A stretch of 14,287 nucleotides of DNA from Clostridia bacterium. GTDB lineage: Bacteria > Bacillota > Clostridia > Oscillospirales > Acutalibacteraceae. A program made the translations under genes and the position numbers. The notes beneath the pieces are model-generated. The model searched no databases. It was not told the origin of the DNA and saw nothing but the letters and a program-made list of their open reading frames with translations. The stretch is from assembly GCA_017614275.1 (NCBI GenBank), contig JAGACE010000145.1, positions 1 through 14,287 on the forward strand. The letters run 5' to 3'. Below, one piece after another: positions 7,645-14,233 of the stretch (positions are counted from its first letter, which is position 1; each line of letters begins with the position of its first letter).

Positions 7645-10600
7645 ACTTGAGATCTTCAGCGGTGCGAAGACCGAACTCGGTCCGTTTCTTGCTGAGCTCG
7701 AGGTTGATTTCGTCGATGTAGTCCAACAGGGTCTCGCGCGGATCGGTGCGCAGGTTGTACGTACGGGTGAACGCATTGGTCATGTGGCGCTCGGTGTAAT
7801 AGCTGCCCGGGACCTCCGGAACGCCGTCCGTCCAGGAGCGGGCCACCAGGATGGTGTTGAGCTCTTCCGTGGACCAGCCCTGGGTGTAAACGACGGCCTT
7901 GTTGGCGGAGAAGATGCGGTTGGCCTTGCCCATGGTGGCTTCGACCTCGGCGCAGTAGTCGATCTGGATCTCGTCGGAGGTCCACCACTTGATGAACTCC
8001 CAGGCGCTCTTCTGGTTGTTGGACTTGGAAAGGATGATGCAGCCGTTGCCGGAGGCGGCGACGGAGTGATCGATCCAGGTCGTGCCGTCCTCGTTCTCAT
8101 AGGTCTGGCCGGGCATCAGCGTAAAGCTCCAGTTGCCCGCGATCTCCGGGGCGGAGATGGCCAGCTTGTTGACCATCGAGATGTCCTCGATGCCCAGCGG
8201 GACCTCGCCGGTGCGGAAACGGGTCTGGAAGTCGATGTCCAGGTTGACGCCGTAGCTGCGGTACAGGTTCACGTACTGGATGAACGCCGCGACGGCCTCG
8301 TCGGTGTCAAGACCGGTGGCATAGCCGAACATGTCGCCCTCGCCGCGGTACAGAACGCCGTGCCGCTGGTTGATCAGGCCGAACATGTTGGTGATGGCCG
8401 CCTTGAAGCCGAATTCCATATAGCTGTTGGCCAGCTCGGGGATGATGTCGTAGACGTCCTCCCAGCTCTGCGGGATGGCCCAGCCGTTCTCACCGAAGAT
8501 GTCGGTGCGGTAGAACATCACCTGGAAGTTCAGGGTCTCCGGCAGCGCGTAGACGCCGTCCAGATAGGTGAAGCTGGTGTAGGCGCTGGGGTAAAAGCGG
8601 TTCAGGACCTCGGCGCAGTCGTCGAACTGGGACAGGTTGATGACGGCGCCGCGCATGGCGAAGTTGACCGGCTTGTTGCTCTGCACGCCGATCACCACGT
8701 CCGGGCCCTTGCCGGCCAGCGTGGCCGGCAGCAGCGCGTCGATGGCGATGATCTGCAGGTTCACGCCGATATCCGGGTATTTCGCATTGAAGTCGCTCTC
8801 GATCAGACGCTTCAGGATCTGCGCCTGTTCGCGGCCGCCGCCGGTGACAGAGGCTGCCGCGCTGGGCGTGAACCACACCGTGATGGTGTTGTCCCCGTCC
8901 GCCGAGGTGCCGACGGAGGAATAGTCCACCACGAAGGACGACCACAGCAGCCGGACTTCGTGTCCGATGCCGCGGAACAGGCCCGCGCGGTTGCTGGGCA
9001 GATCCGCCTTGGAGCCGCTCAGATAGAGGCAATCCAACTCCAGAGGCTGCTTCTGCAGCTCCAGGATCCATTCGGCGATGGCCGAAACGTCGTTCTTGAA
9101 CGACGTGAAGTTCTTGGCGATCAGGATCGGACGGTTGGCCATCCGCTCGATGCGGTCCGCCGTCCGTTCGAGGACCGCGGAGTTGGCGCTGCGTTCACCG
9201 GTGATCTCAAAGAGCTCGTCGGACAGGCCGCGCAGAACGACGGCTTCGTCCCGCAGGGTCTGCAGCTCTTTGATCAGATACTTCTCAAAGCCGTAGTCGG
9301 TGTCCTCGTCCGGGTTGTTGCCGCAGAGGGCCAGCATCCGGCGGTAGACCGTCATCAGCACGTTGACCGAGTCGTCCAGCTTTCTGGCCAGATCCTCGAT
9401 GGTGCCCAGCGTGGCCTCCAGGCAGATGTTATAGGTCTTGCCGGCCTCGAAGTAGAACTGGAAGGCCGTCTCTCCTCCGCGCTCATCCGCCTTGGTGTCG
9501 CCCAGCGTATAGTACCCGAAGTTCGGATCATAATAGAAGGAACAGTCCGTCGCCTCGGCGAAGGGGTACTCGCCGTTGATGGTGAGCGCCCGCCCGGAGC
9601 TCACGCCGCGGTTGACGTTCTGACGTCCGCGGAGCGTGATCATATAGAGGCCGGACTCGGGAACGGTGACGTCCCACGAGACCCACTCGCCCGCTTCCTG
9701 CCACATCTCGCCGCCGATGACGTTGATCTGCGTGTGATCATACGTGAACTTGCCGCTGGCGGAAGAGTTGAGGACGGAGGAACGGCTGTGGTACGGATAA
9801 ATCGAAGAGTTGCTCTTGGTGGCGGTCTGCTCGGCCTCGATCTTGACCAGCGCGCCGTTCCCGGCGGGCTGATATCCCTTGGCCGCGTAATCCGCCTTGA
9901 CCTCGGCATAGCTCGGCAGGGTCTTCGGCGCGCAGAACGCGATCTCCTCGACCAGCAGGTCCGACCGCTCGGAGACGACGGTCAGCTCGTGCTCGCCCGC
10001 CTCGACGTAAATGCGGAACGAGTCGAAGTAATAGGTCTCGTCGTCGTTGAGATACTCGACGCGCCACTCCGGCTTTTCCAACGTGGCGGGCTTGATCTCG
10101 TTGCCGAGGCTGTCGTGCTCCGATCCCACCGGCACCGCGTCCGCCCACACACGGGAGAACGAAACGGACTTGAGCTCGTCAAAGGGGAACTCTCCGTCGA
10201 GCTTGAAGCCGCGCTCGATCTTGGCGCCGTTGCTGATCACGGTGCCGTCCGGCATGGCGACGATGGGGAAGTACTTGACCCGGACCTCGTAAAGGGCGGA
10301 CTCAGGAGCGGTGAAACGGAATGTCAGCTCCGCGAGCTCGGTGGGCTTGAGCTCCTGATCTTTGGCAAGATCGTCCTTGACGACCGACTCCTGCTCCTTG
10401 GTCTCGTCCTTGAGCAGGACCGCGTTCTTCACGCCTTCGTACTCCGGCAGGATCTCATAGTTCATGTTGGTCTCGCCGGAGATCGAGGTGTAGTCGATGA
10501 TGACGTCCTCTCCGTCATAGACCTTTTTGTCCGCATTGCGCTCCCGATAGCTCCCGTAGGAGGACTCCGAGAAGTTCACAGACGCATACTCGGATCCCGT

Positions 10601-10786
10601 CGGCGACGCAGTCGTCGTCAACGCGGCGGTCGTCCCGTTTTCCGCGTGCGAAAGCATGCCCAGCGGAGCTGCCGTCAGGATGGTGACAGCCGCGAGCAAA
10701 AACGCCACACAGCGGACGAACCGCTTTCCGGCCGGACGCCAGCCACGCACGCTGCTGCCCGGACCGTTCCAGTTGTTTCCCTGCAT
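7643..10786 (-). CDS. Very large extracellular solute-binding protein with N-terminal carbohydrate-binding-like domains
   Basis: From the ATG at 10786 this encodes 1047 residues, more than twice the usual 400-450 of a sugar-binding protein. The frame stays open to an upstream ATG at 10903, but 10786 is preferred: AAAGGGTGG precedes it closely, and it places a normal signal peptide (about 20-48, cleavage near SHA/ENG) at the N-terminus. No lipobox cysteine is seen, unusual for a Gram-positive binding protein. Residues about 85-287 and 313-460 resemble two CBM6/35-like jelly-roll modules (phrases such as APESALYEVRVKYFP and EWVSWDVTVPESGLYMITLR). Residues 460-600 are mostly helical. From 632 to the end is a bacterial type-1 solute-binding domain (ITVWFTP start; KGPDVVIG; YALPETLNFQVMFYRTDIF; SWEDVYDIIPEL; SAWEFIKWWTS). 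It is first in the operon, feeding the two permeases downstream. The extra modules suggest it holds an insoluble or surface glycan while capturing its products. Confidence 0.93.
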   Translation of the reverse strand: MQGNNWNGPGSSVRGWRPAGKRFVRCVAFLLAAVTILTAAPLGMLSHAENGTTAALTTTASPTGSEYASVNFSESSYGSYRERNADKKVYDGEDVIIDYTSISGETNMNYEILPEYEGVKNAVLLKDETKEQESVVKDDLAKDQELKPTELAELTFRFTAPESALYEVRVKYFPIVAMPDGTVISNGAKIERGFKLDGEFPFDELKSVSFSRVWADAVPVGSEHDSLGNEIKPATLEKPEWRVEYLNDDETYYFDSFRIYVEAGEHELTVVSERSDLLVEEIAFCAPKTLPSYAEVKADYAAKGYQPAGNGALVKIEAEQTATKSNSSIYPYHSRSSVLNSSASGKFTYDHTQINVIGGEMWQEAGEWVSWDVTVPESGLYMITLRGRQNVNRGVSSGRALTINGEYPFAEATDCSFYYDPNFGYYTLGDTKADERGGETAFQFYFEAGKTYNICLEATLGTIEDLARKLDDSVNVLMTVYRRMLALCGNNPDEDTDYGFEKYLIKELQTLRDEAVVLRGLSDELFEITGERSANSAVLERTADRIERMANRPILIAKNFTSFKNDVSAIAEWILELQKQPLELDCLYLSGSKADLPSNRAGLFRGIGHEVRLLWSSFVVDYSSVGTSADGDNTITVWFTPSAAASVTGGGREQAQILKRLIESDFNAKYPDIGVNLQIIAIDALLPATLAGKGPDVVIGVQSNKPVNFAMRGAVINLSQFDDCAEVLNRFYPSAYTSFTYLDGVYALPETLNFQVMFYRTDIFGENGWAIPQSWEDVYDIIPELANSYMEFGFKAAITNMFGLINQRHGVLYRGEGDMFGYATGLDTDEAVAAFIQYVNLYRSYGVNLDIDFQTRFRTGEVPLGIEDISMVNKLAISAPEIAGNWSFTLMPGQTYENEDGTTWIDHSVAASGNGCIILSKSNNQKSAWEFIKWWTSDEIQIDYCAEVEATMGKANRIFSANKAVVYTQGWSTEELNTILVARSWTDGVPEVPGSYYTERHMTNAFTRTYNLRTDPRETLLDYIDEINLELSKKRTEFGLRTAEDLK

Positions 10787-10932
10787 AATTCCACCCTTTC
10801 CCATAAGGATTTCAGAGTTCAGAAACCAGTCGGCGGTCTTTTCAAAACGCTTCGCCCCCGCAAGCCGCACGGAAGAGCTTCCCACCGTCCGCTCTTTGTA
10901 CATTTTGCCAAGTCAAAAAAGGGAAAAACGCA

Positions 10933-10965
10933 CCGAATATGGCCTTCAAAAAAGGCCACGTTCGG
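10933..10965 (-). terminator. Terminator-like hairpin in the transporter-operon leader (possible attenuator)
   Basis: On the minus strand, CCGAA-CGT-GGCCTT-TTTTG-AAGGCC-ATA-TTCGG forms two stacked stems (5 and 6 bp) separated by a 3x3 internal loop. It is followed by a T-rich stretch with five Ts starting a few bases downstream (10923-10928 region) and six more further on. The distance from stem to T run is longer than in a canonical terminator, so it may be a weak or conditional terminator, or just a stable leader structure. It lies after the promoter and before the first gene, the position for attenuation. Confidence 0.4.
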
Positions 10966-11005
10966 GATTTTGTCTCATTTTTGCAGGGCGACCCGCGTTT
11001 TTTTG

Positions 11006-11019
11006 TTGCGTTTCCGCAA
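11006..11019 (-). repeat. Perfect inverted repeat just after the transporter promoter
   Basis: The minus strand reads TTGCG-GAAA-CGCAA, a perfect 5-bp inverted repeat around a GNRA-type GAAA tetraloop. It starts about 18 nt after the predicted transcription start. It can be read as an RNA hairpin or a DNA operator for a dimeric repressor; sequence alone does not decide. Confidence 0.45.
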
Positions 11020-11043
11020 ACCAATCCATCTAATCTCACTAAT

Positions 11044-11072
11044 ATAATAGGGGATTTTATTCAATTTGTCAA
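11044..11072 (-). promoter_or_regulatory. Sigma-A-type promoter of the carbohydrate-transporter operon
   Basis: The minus strand carries TTGACA (11072-11067), a 17-bp spacer and TATTAT (11049-11044), a perfect -35 and 5 of 6 in the -10. The spacer and flanks are AT-rich against a GC-rich genome. Transcription would start near 11037, about 250 nt before the first gene. No convincing CcpA cre site overlaps it. Confidence 0.8.
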
Positions 11073-11194
11073 TAGCGCCCTTCAAATTTTCTTCGATTTT
11101 TTTCGCCCCGTCTCCCCGGCCGAGTGGGTAGTATTGTACAAATCCGACCGGACAAAACTATGGATTTTTACCAAATCCGCACCGTTTCAGACAC

Positions 11195-11227
11195 AAAAAG
11201 CGGGGGCCGCCGGACCGGCAGCCCCCG
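11195..11227 (-). terminator. Intrinsic terminator of the XRE-cupin/acyl-CoA synthetase operon
   Basis: On the minus strand, CGGGGGCTGCCG and CGGCGGCCCCCG pair over 12 bp (one G-U) around a 3-nt loop (11227-11201), followed by C and five Ts (11199-11195). It lies 124 nt after the acyl-CoA synthetase stop and before the transporter promoter. The plus strand also shows a weaker T tract after the same stem (TCTTTT), so slight bidirectional activity is possible. Confidence 0.9.
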
Positions 11228-11350
11228 TCTTTTCCACTTTTTCCCGTTCCGGCGGCCTCTCCTCCGCCGCGATCCTTGGGCAATCTACACAACTGCCCGT
11301 TAAAAATTATACAATTTGTATTTGTCTACTGAACGTATTATATTTTTTCG
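11228..11350 (-). other. 3' untranslated region with a 13-bp palindrome
   Basis: This is the AT-rich stretch between the synthetase stop and its terminator. It holds the perfect palindrome ATACAA-T-TTGTAT (11309-11321) and a short GGGCA/TGCCC hairpin. No gene is seen. The adjoining 11073-11194 holds the palindrome TTGTACAA (11134-11141) and otherwise nothing recognisable. Confidence 0.4.
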
Positions 11351-13000
11351 TCACTTTGCCGCATCCCGGCTGCGCAGGTCGCTGCGCTTGATCTTGTCGC
11401 TGGCCGTCTTGGGCAGTTCGGCCACGAATTCGATGACGCGCGGATACTTGTACGGCGCGGTGGTATGCTTGACGTGGTCCTGAAGCTCTTTGACCAGCGC
11501 GGCCGACGGTTCGAACCCCTTGGCCAGCACGATGGTGGCCTTGACGATCTGGCCGCGCTCCGGGTCCGGAACGGCGGTGATGGCCGCCTCCAGCACCGCC
11601 GGATGGGTCATCAGCGCGCTTTCCACCTCGAAGGGTCCGATCCGGTAGCCGGAGGACTTGATCACGTCGTCGCTGCGGCCCACGAACCACAAAAAACCGT
11701 CCTCGTCCATCCAGGCCACGTCGCCGGTGTGGAAATACCCGCCGTGGATGATCTGCTTCGTCTTTTCCGGATCCTTGTAATAGCCCACGGTGAGGCCGGC
11801 CGGGCTTCCCTGGTCCAGGGGGATGCAGAGCTCGCCCTCGTCGCCCCGCTCCACCTCGACGCCGTTCTCGTCCAGCAGCTTTACGTTGAAGTGCGGCGAC
11901 GGGCGGCCCATGGAGCAAGGGCGCACCTTCAGCCACGGGAAGTTGGCCGCCAGCACGGCGGTCTCGGTCATGCCGAAGCCCTCGCGCAGCTCGAGGCCGG
12001 TGTATTCCTTCCATTTATTATAGACTTCCCCGTTCAGCGGCTCGCCCGCGATGCAGCAGTGGCGCAGGCTGGACAGGTCGAAGGCGGACATGTCCTCCTT
12101 GATCAGGAAGCGGAACACCGTGGCCGGGCCGCAGAACACGTTGACGCGGTACTTCTCGATGACGTGCAGCACGTCCGTCGGGCGGAACCGCCCCGCGCAG
12201 TCGTAGAGCATCAGCGTGGCCTCGCAGATCCACTGGCCGTAGATCTTGCCCCACGAGCTCTTGGCCCAGCCTGTGTCGGCGTGGGTGTAGTGCAGGTCCC
12301 CCGGATTGATGTTCTGCCAGAACCGCGCCGTCAGGATGTGGCCCAGCGGATAGCGGAAGTCATGGGTGACCATCTTGGGGTTGCCCGCCGTCCCGGACGT
12401 GAAATAGATCAGGAACGGGTCGCCGTTCTCCGTGGGGCGCCGGGTCCACTCGGCCGGCGCGGCGGCCAGCGCGGCGTCGAAGTCGTCGAACCCGTCGAAC
12501 TTGCCCCCGATGCCCAGACGGATCTGCGGCCCGCCGCAGATCTCCGCCGCCTCCAGGATGTGGCCGCGCAGCTCGGGGATGTCGGCGCAGACCACCGCCT
12601 TGGCGCCGGAGGCCTGAAAGCGATAGACCAGATCCTTGGTCATCAGCTGGTGCACCGCCGGCAGCAGCACCGCCCCCAGCTTGTGGACCGCCACGGCGGT
12701 GATCCAGTACTGCCAGGCGCAGCGCAGCAGCGTCATGACGATGTCGCCCCGGCCGATGCCCCGGGCGGCCAGCAGGTTGGCGCACTTGTCCGTCAGGGTC
12801 TTCAGCTCGGCGAAGGTGACGCGCTTTTCCTCGCCGCGGTCGTTGCACCAGATAAAGGCCAGGCTGTCCGGCCGGATGGCCGCCAGCTCGTCGACCACGT
12901 CATAGCCGAAGTTGAAATGCTCCGGCACGTTGATCTTGAACTCCCGTTTGAACTCCTCGTAGGACGAAAAGTCCGTCCTGCAGAATCGGTCGATAAACAT
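11351..13000 (-). CDS. Acyl-CoA synthetase of the AMP-binding (adenylate-forming) family
   Basis: The enzyme would activate a carboxylic acid with ATP to an acyl-adenylate and then a CoA thioester. The start at 13000 gives 549 residues (family size 500-650) and has AGGG about 8 nt upstream; the frame extends further upstream but that part is arginine/glycine-rich non-family sequence overlapping the regulator gene. The core motifs are present: phosphate-binding IYFTSGTAGNPKMV (198-211), DTGWAKSSWGKIYGQW (242-257), GFGMTET (341-347), HTGDVAWMDEDGFLWFVGRSDDVIKSSGYRIGPFEVE spread over 424-460 (adenosine and hinge region), and PKTASDKIKR (530-539), whose Lys536 is the expected catalytic lysine. 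An Asp replaces the usual Gly before that Lys. The DTGWAK region resembles medium-chain/ACSM-like and aryl-acid ligases; the exact acid is not predictable. It is second in a two-gene operon behind an XRE-cupin regulator and a T-box. Confidence 0.93.
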   Translation of the reverse strand: MFIDRFCRTDFSSYEEFKREFKINVPEHFNFGYDVVDELAAIRPDSLAFIWCNDRGEEKRVTFAELKTLTDKCANLLAARGIGRGDIVMTLLRCAWQYWITAVAVHKLGAVLLPAVHQLMTKDLVYRFQASGAKAVVCADIPELRGHILEAAEICGGPQIRLGIGGKFDGFDDFDAALAAAPAEWTRRPTENGDPFLIYFTSGTAGNPKMVTHDFRYPLGHILTARFWQNINPGDLHYTHADTGWAKSSWGKIYGQWICEATLMLYDCAGRFRPTDVLHVIEKYRVNVFCGPATVFRFLIKEDMSAFDLSSLRHCCIAGEPLNGEVYNKWKEYTGLELREGFGMTETAVLAANFPWLKVRPCSMGRPSPHFNVKLLDENGVEVERGDEGELCIPLDQGSPAGLTVGYYKDPEKTKQIIHGGYFHTGDVAWMDEDGFLWFVGRSDDVIKSSGYRIGPFEVESALMTHPAVLEAAITAVPDPERGQIVKATIVLAKGFEPSAALVKELQDHVKHTTAPYKYPRVIEFVAELPKTASDKIKRSDLRSRDAAK

Positions 13001-13062
13001 ATTGGTTCCCTCGGATGTGAATGGATATGGATCAAAAGTGTCCGGCCGGAAGGTCCCGGCGC

Positions 13063-13620
13063 CTATTTGATGACGACGACGATCAGCCGCACCGGCTTTT
13101 CGTCCAGCGCCTCCATGGCGTGGGGATAGGCCGAATCGAAATAGAGCGAGTCGCCCTCGTTGATGATCAGCTCCCGGCCGCCGATGTAGAACCGCATCCG
13201 GCCCTCCAGGCAATAGTGGAACTCGTGGCCCGTGTGGGCGTTGGGGTGAAGCGGCGCGTCCGCCGGCTTCGGCTCCACCGTGACCAGCAGCGGCTCGGCC
13301 TTCCGCTCGGAAAAGCCGTAGGCCAGCGCCTTATAGTCGTATCCCTCGGTGCGCTCGACGCCGATGCCCCGGTCCTTGCGGACCACCGAGTACATGGTGA
13401 GCTTGGCGCGGTCCCCGGTGAGCAGCTCGGTGACGGAGATGCCGAACAGATCCGCCGCCTCGCACAGCACGCTGATGGGGATATCCACCTCGCCGCTCTC
13501 CATCTCCCGGTACTGCTCCGCTCCGACGGTCAGCTTCTCTCCCGCCTCTTCCACGGACAGCCCGGCGATCTCGCGCATCTCTCTCAGTCTCTCTGCGATC
13601 TCTCGAACGTGACCGGACAT
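13063..13620 (-). CDS. XRE-family transcriptional regulator with C-terminal cupin domain
   Basis: This encodes 185 residues from the ATG at 13620, the only start with an excellent ribosome binding site (AAGGAG, 8 nt upstream); an upstream in-frame extension runs through the T-box terminator and is rejected. Residues about 7-67 form a helix-turn-helix of the Cro/C1 (XRE) type (IAERLREMREIAGLSVEEAG, then SVLCEAADLFGISVTELL). Residues about 105-183 form a cupin barrel: motif 1 HPNAHTGHEFHYCLEG (125-140, metal-ligand-like His129, Glu133 and His135 region) and motif 2 GDSLYFDSAYPH (156-167). Such proteins bind a small ligand or metal in the cupin and control adjacent metabolic genes. It lies 62 nt upstream of the acyl-CoA synthetase, a pairing common in Firmicutes, and probably senses the substrate or product of that enzyme (inference). 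Confidence 0.93.
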   Translation of the reverse strand: MSGHVREIAERLREMREIAGLSVEEAGEKLTVGAEQYREMESGEVDIPISVLCEAADLFGISVTELLTGDRAKLTMYSVVRKDRGIGVERTEGYDYKALAYGFSERKAEPLLVTVEPKPADAPLHPNAHTGHEFHYCLEGRMRFYIGGRELIINEGDSLYFDSAYPHAMEALDEKPVRLIVVVIK

Positions 13621-13653
13621 GGTATCATCTCCTTTTTTATCAACAGATATCAG

Positions 13654-13695
13654 AAAAGGACCCGTCTCCGGGAAATCCTTCCCAGGGACGGGTCC
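13654..13695 (-). terminator. Regulated intrinsic terminator of the T-box leader
   Basis: On the minus strand GGACCCGTC (13695-13687) pairs perfectly with GACGGGTCC (13666-13658), enclosing a second stem CTGGGAA/TTCCCGG, and is followed by TTTT (13657-13654). Its 5' half overlaps the antiterminator, so the two are mutually exclusive. It sits about 35 nt before the regulator ATG. Confidence 0.9.
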
Positions 13696-13976
13696 GATCA
13701 GACCCGCGGTACCACCCTGATTCGCGCATGGCCTTCCGGCCCGCGCGCGCCTTGTGTCGGGGGACGTTCCGATCCTCCGGTCTCTGTAACGGGAGCGCCC
13801 GTCCGCCGCTGAACAACGCGTTTCGTCTTTCACGGCGGAAACTCACTTGCGACCTTCCCCGGCGGTCCGCGCGCAAAGCGACTTCCACCCGCGAACGCTC
13901 GCGGTCGCTTTTCTCTGAAGCCGTCCCGGCCGGGTACTCCTCAAGTTCACAGTTTTTGGGGTGTTTTCAGTTAAGT
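13654..13976 (-). promoter_or_regulatory. T-box riboswitch controlling the XRE-cupin/acyl-CoA synthetase operon
   Basis: The minus strand contains the T-box core AGGGTGGTACCGCG (13718-13705), a match to the conserved sequence that binds the NCCA end of uncharged tRNA. Around it an antiterminator can form (CAGGG 13719-13715 with CCCTG 13687-13683, and CGGGTC with GACCCG), competing with the terminator. At the 5' end, Stem I is visible: lower stem ACTTG/CAAGT (13946-13942 with 13849-13845), an AGTA box (13938-13935) in the specifier loop, then CCCGGC/GCCGGG, an AGAGA element and an upper stem AGCGAC/GTCGCT with GGTGGAA. Middle stems TCCGCCG/CGGCGGA and ACGGG/CCCGT follow. The specifier-loop 3' strand (13857-13850) reads GAAGGTCG, so the specifier is GTC (Val) or GGT (Gly). 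Uncharged cognate tRNA should favour read-through into the operon. Confidence 0.93.
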
Positions 13977-13982
13977 GGCATC

Positions 13983-14011
13983 ATTATACACCATCCGCCG
14001 GCGCTTGTCAA
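13983..14011 (-). promoter_or_regulatory. Consensus sigma-A promoter of the T-box-controlled operon
   Basis: The minus strand reads TTGACA (14011-14006), a 17-bp spacer, TATAAT (13988-13983): a perfect match in both hexamers. Transcription should start near 13976, immediately before T-box Stem I, which fits constitutive initiation with control at the leader. Confidence 0.92.
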
Positions 14012-14100
14012 CAGTTTTTTTGCCGCGGAGCGCGCCGCGCTCTGCCGTTTCCCGCGTCCGGGGCCGACCGCCCGTCTCTTCTTTGCGCGCGGGGGCTGTC

Positions 14101-14129
14101 TTGACCTCTCTTGACTTTCGTGCTATAAT
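14101..14129 (+). promoter_or_regulatory. Extended -10 sigma-A promoter of the CobW-like gene
   Basis: TTGACC (14101-14106), 17-bp spacer, TATAAT (14124-14129), with a TGC extended -10 just before it. It diverges from the T-box promoter, the two -35 boxes being about 90 bp apart. The following leader of about 100 nt contains a GCTTTC/GAAAGC hairpin (starting near 14154); no known riboswitch or Zur box is recognised. Confidence 0.8.
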
Positions 14130-14233
14130 AAAGAATTGCAGAGTGAAAAAACGGCTTTCTGCGCGCCGGAAAGCGGCGCCCGCCGCGCTCCGCGCAAAAA
14201 ACGAAGACTCAAAGGAAAGAAAGGCATCCGACC

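Larger units (their letters stand above)
10787..11037 (-). other. Structured 5' leader of the transporter operon
   Basis: About 250 nt separate the predicted transcription start (near 11037) from the binding-protein ATG. The leader contains two hairpins, listed separately. An in-frame ATG at 10903 lies in it but lacks a ribosome binding site. I recognise no known riboswitch class here. Confidence 0.5.

Noticed and set aside
10787..10903. A 39-residue N-terminal extension of the solute-binding protein from an upstream ATG
   Set aside because: That ATG lacks a ribosome binding site, whereas the ATG at 10786 has AAAGGGTGG just upstream and directly precedes a normal signal peptide.
7784..11047. 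A 1087-residue plus-strand open frame opposite the solute-binding protein
   Set aside because: It is antisense to a clear signal-peptide/binding-protein gene, has biased composition, and runs through the opposite operon's promoter and leader.
11067..11084. A CcpA cre-like site at the -35 region of the transporter promoter
   Set aside because: The sequence TGAAGGGCGCTATTGACA has only loose half-site symmetry and the wrong spacing compared with the cre consensus.
13001..13062. A possible terminator between the regulator and the acyl-CoA synthetase
   Set aside because: There is only a short TCCGGCCGGA palindrome followed by a weak CACTTTTG tract; no adequate stem plus T run, so the two genes are treated as one operon.
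11465..13129. A 554-residue plus-strand open frame opposite the acyl-CoA synthetase
   Set aside because: The minus strand has all adenylate-forming motifs in order; the plus-strand product has none.
13001..13213. A 71-residue N-terminal extension of the acyl-CoA synthetase
   Set aside because: It overlaps the regulator's coding region, is unlike the family, and the ATG at 13000 has a suitable AGGG site and family-like N-terminus.
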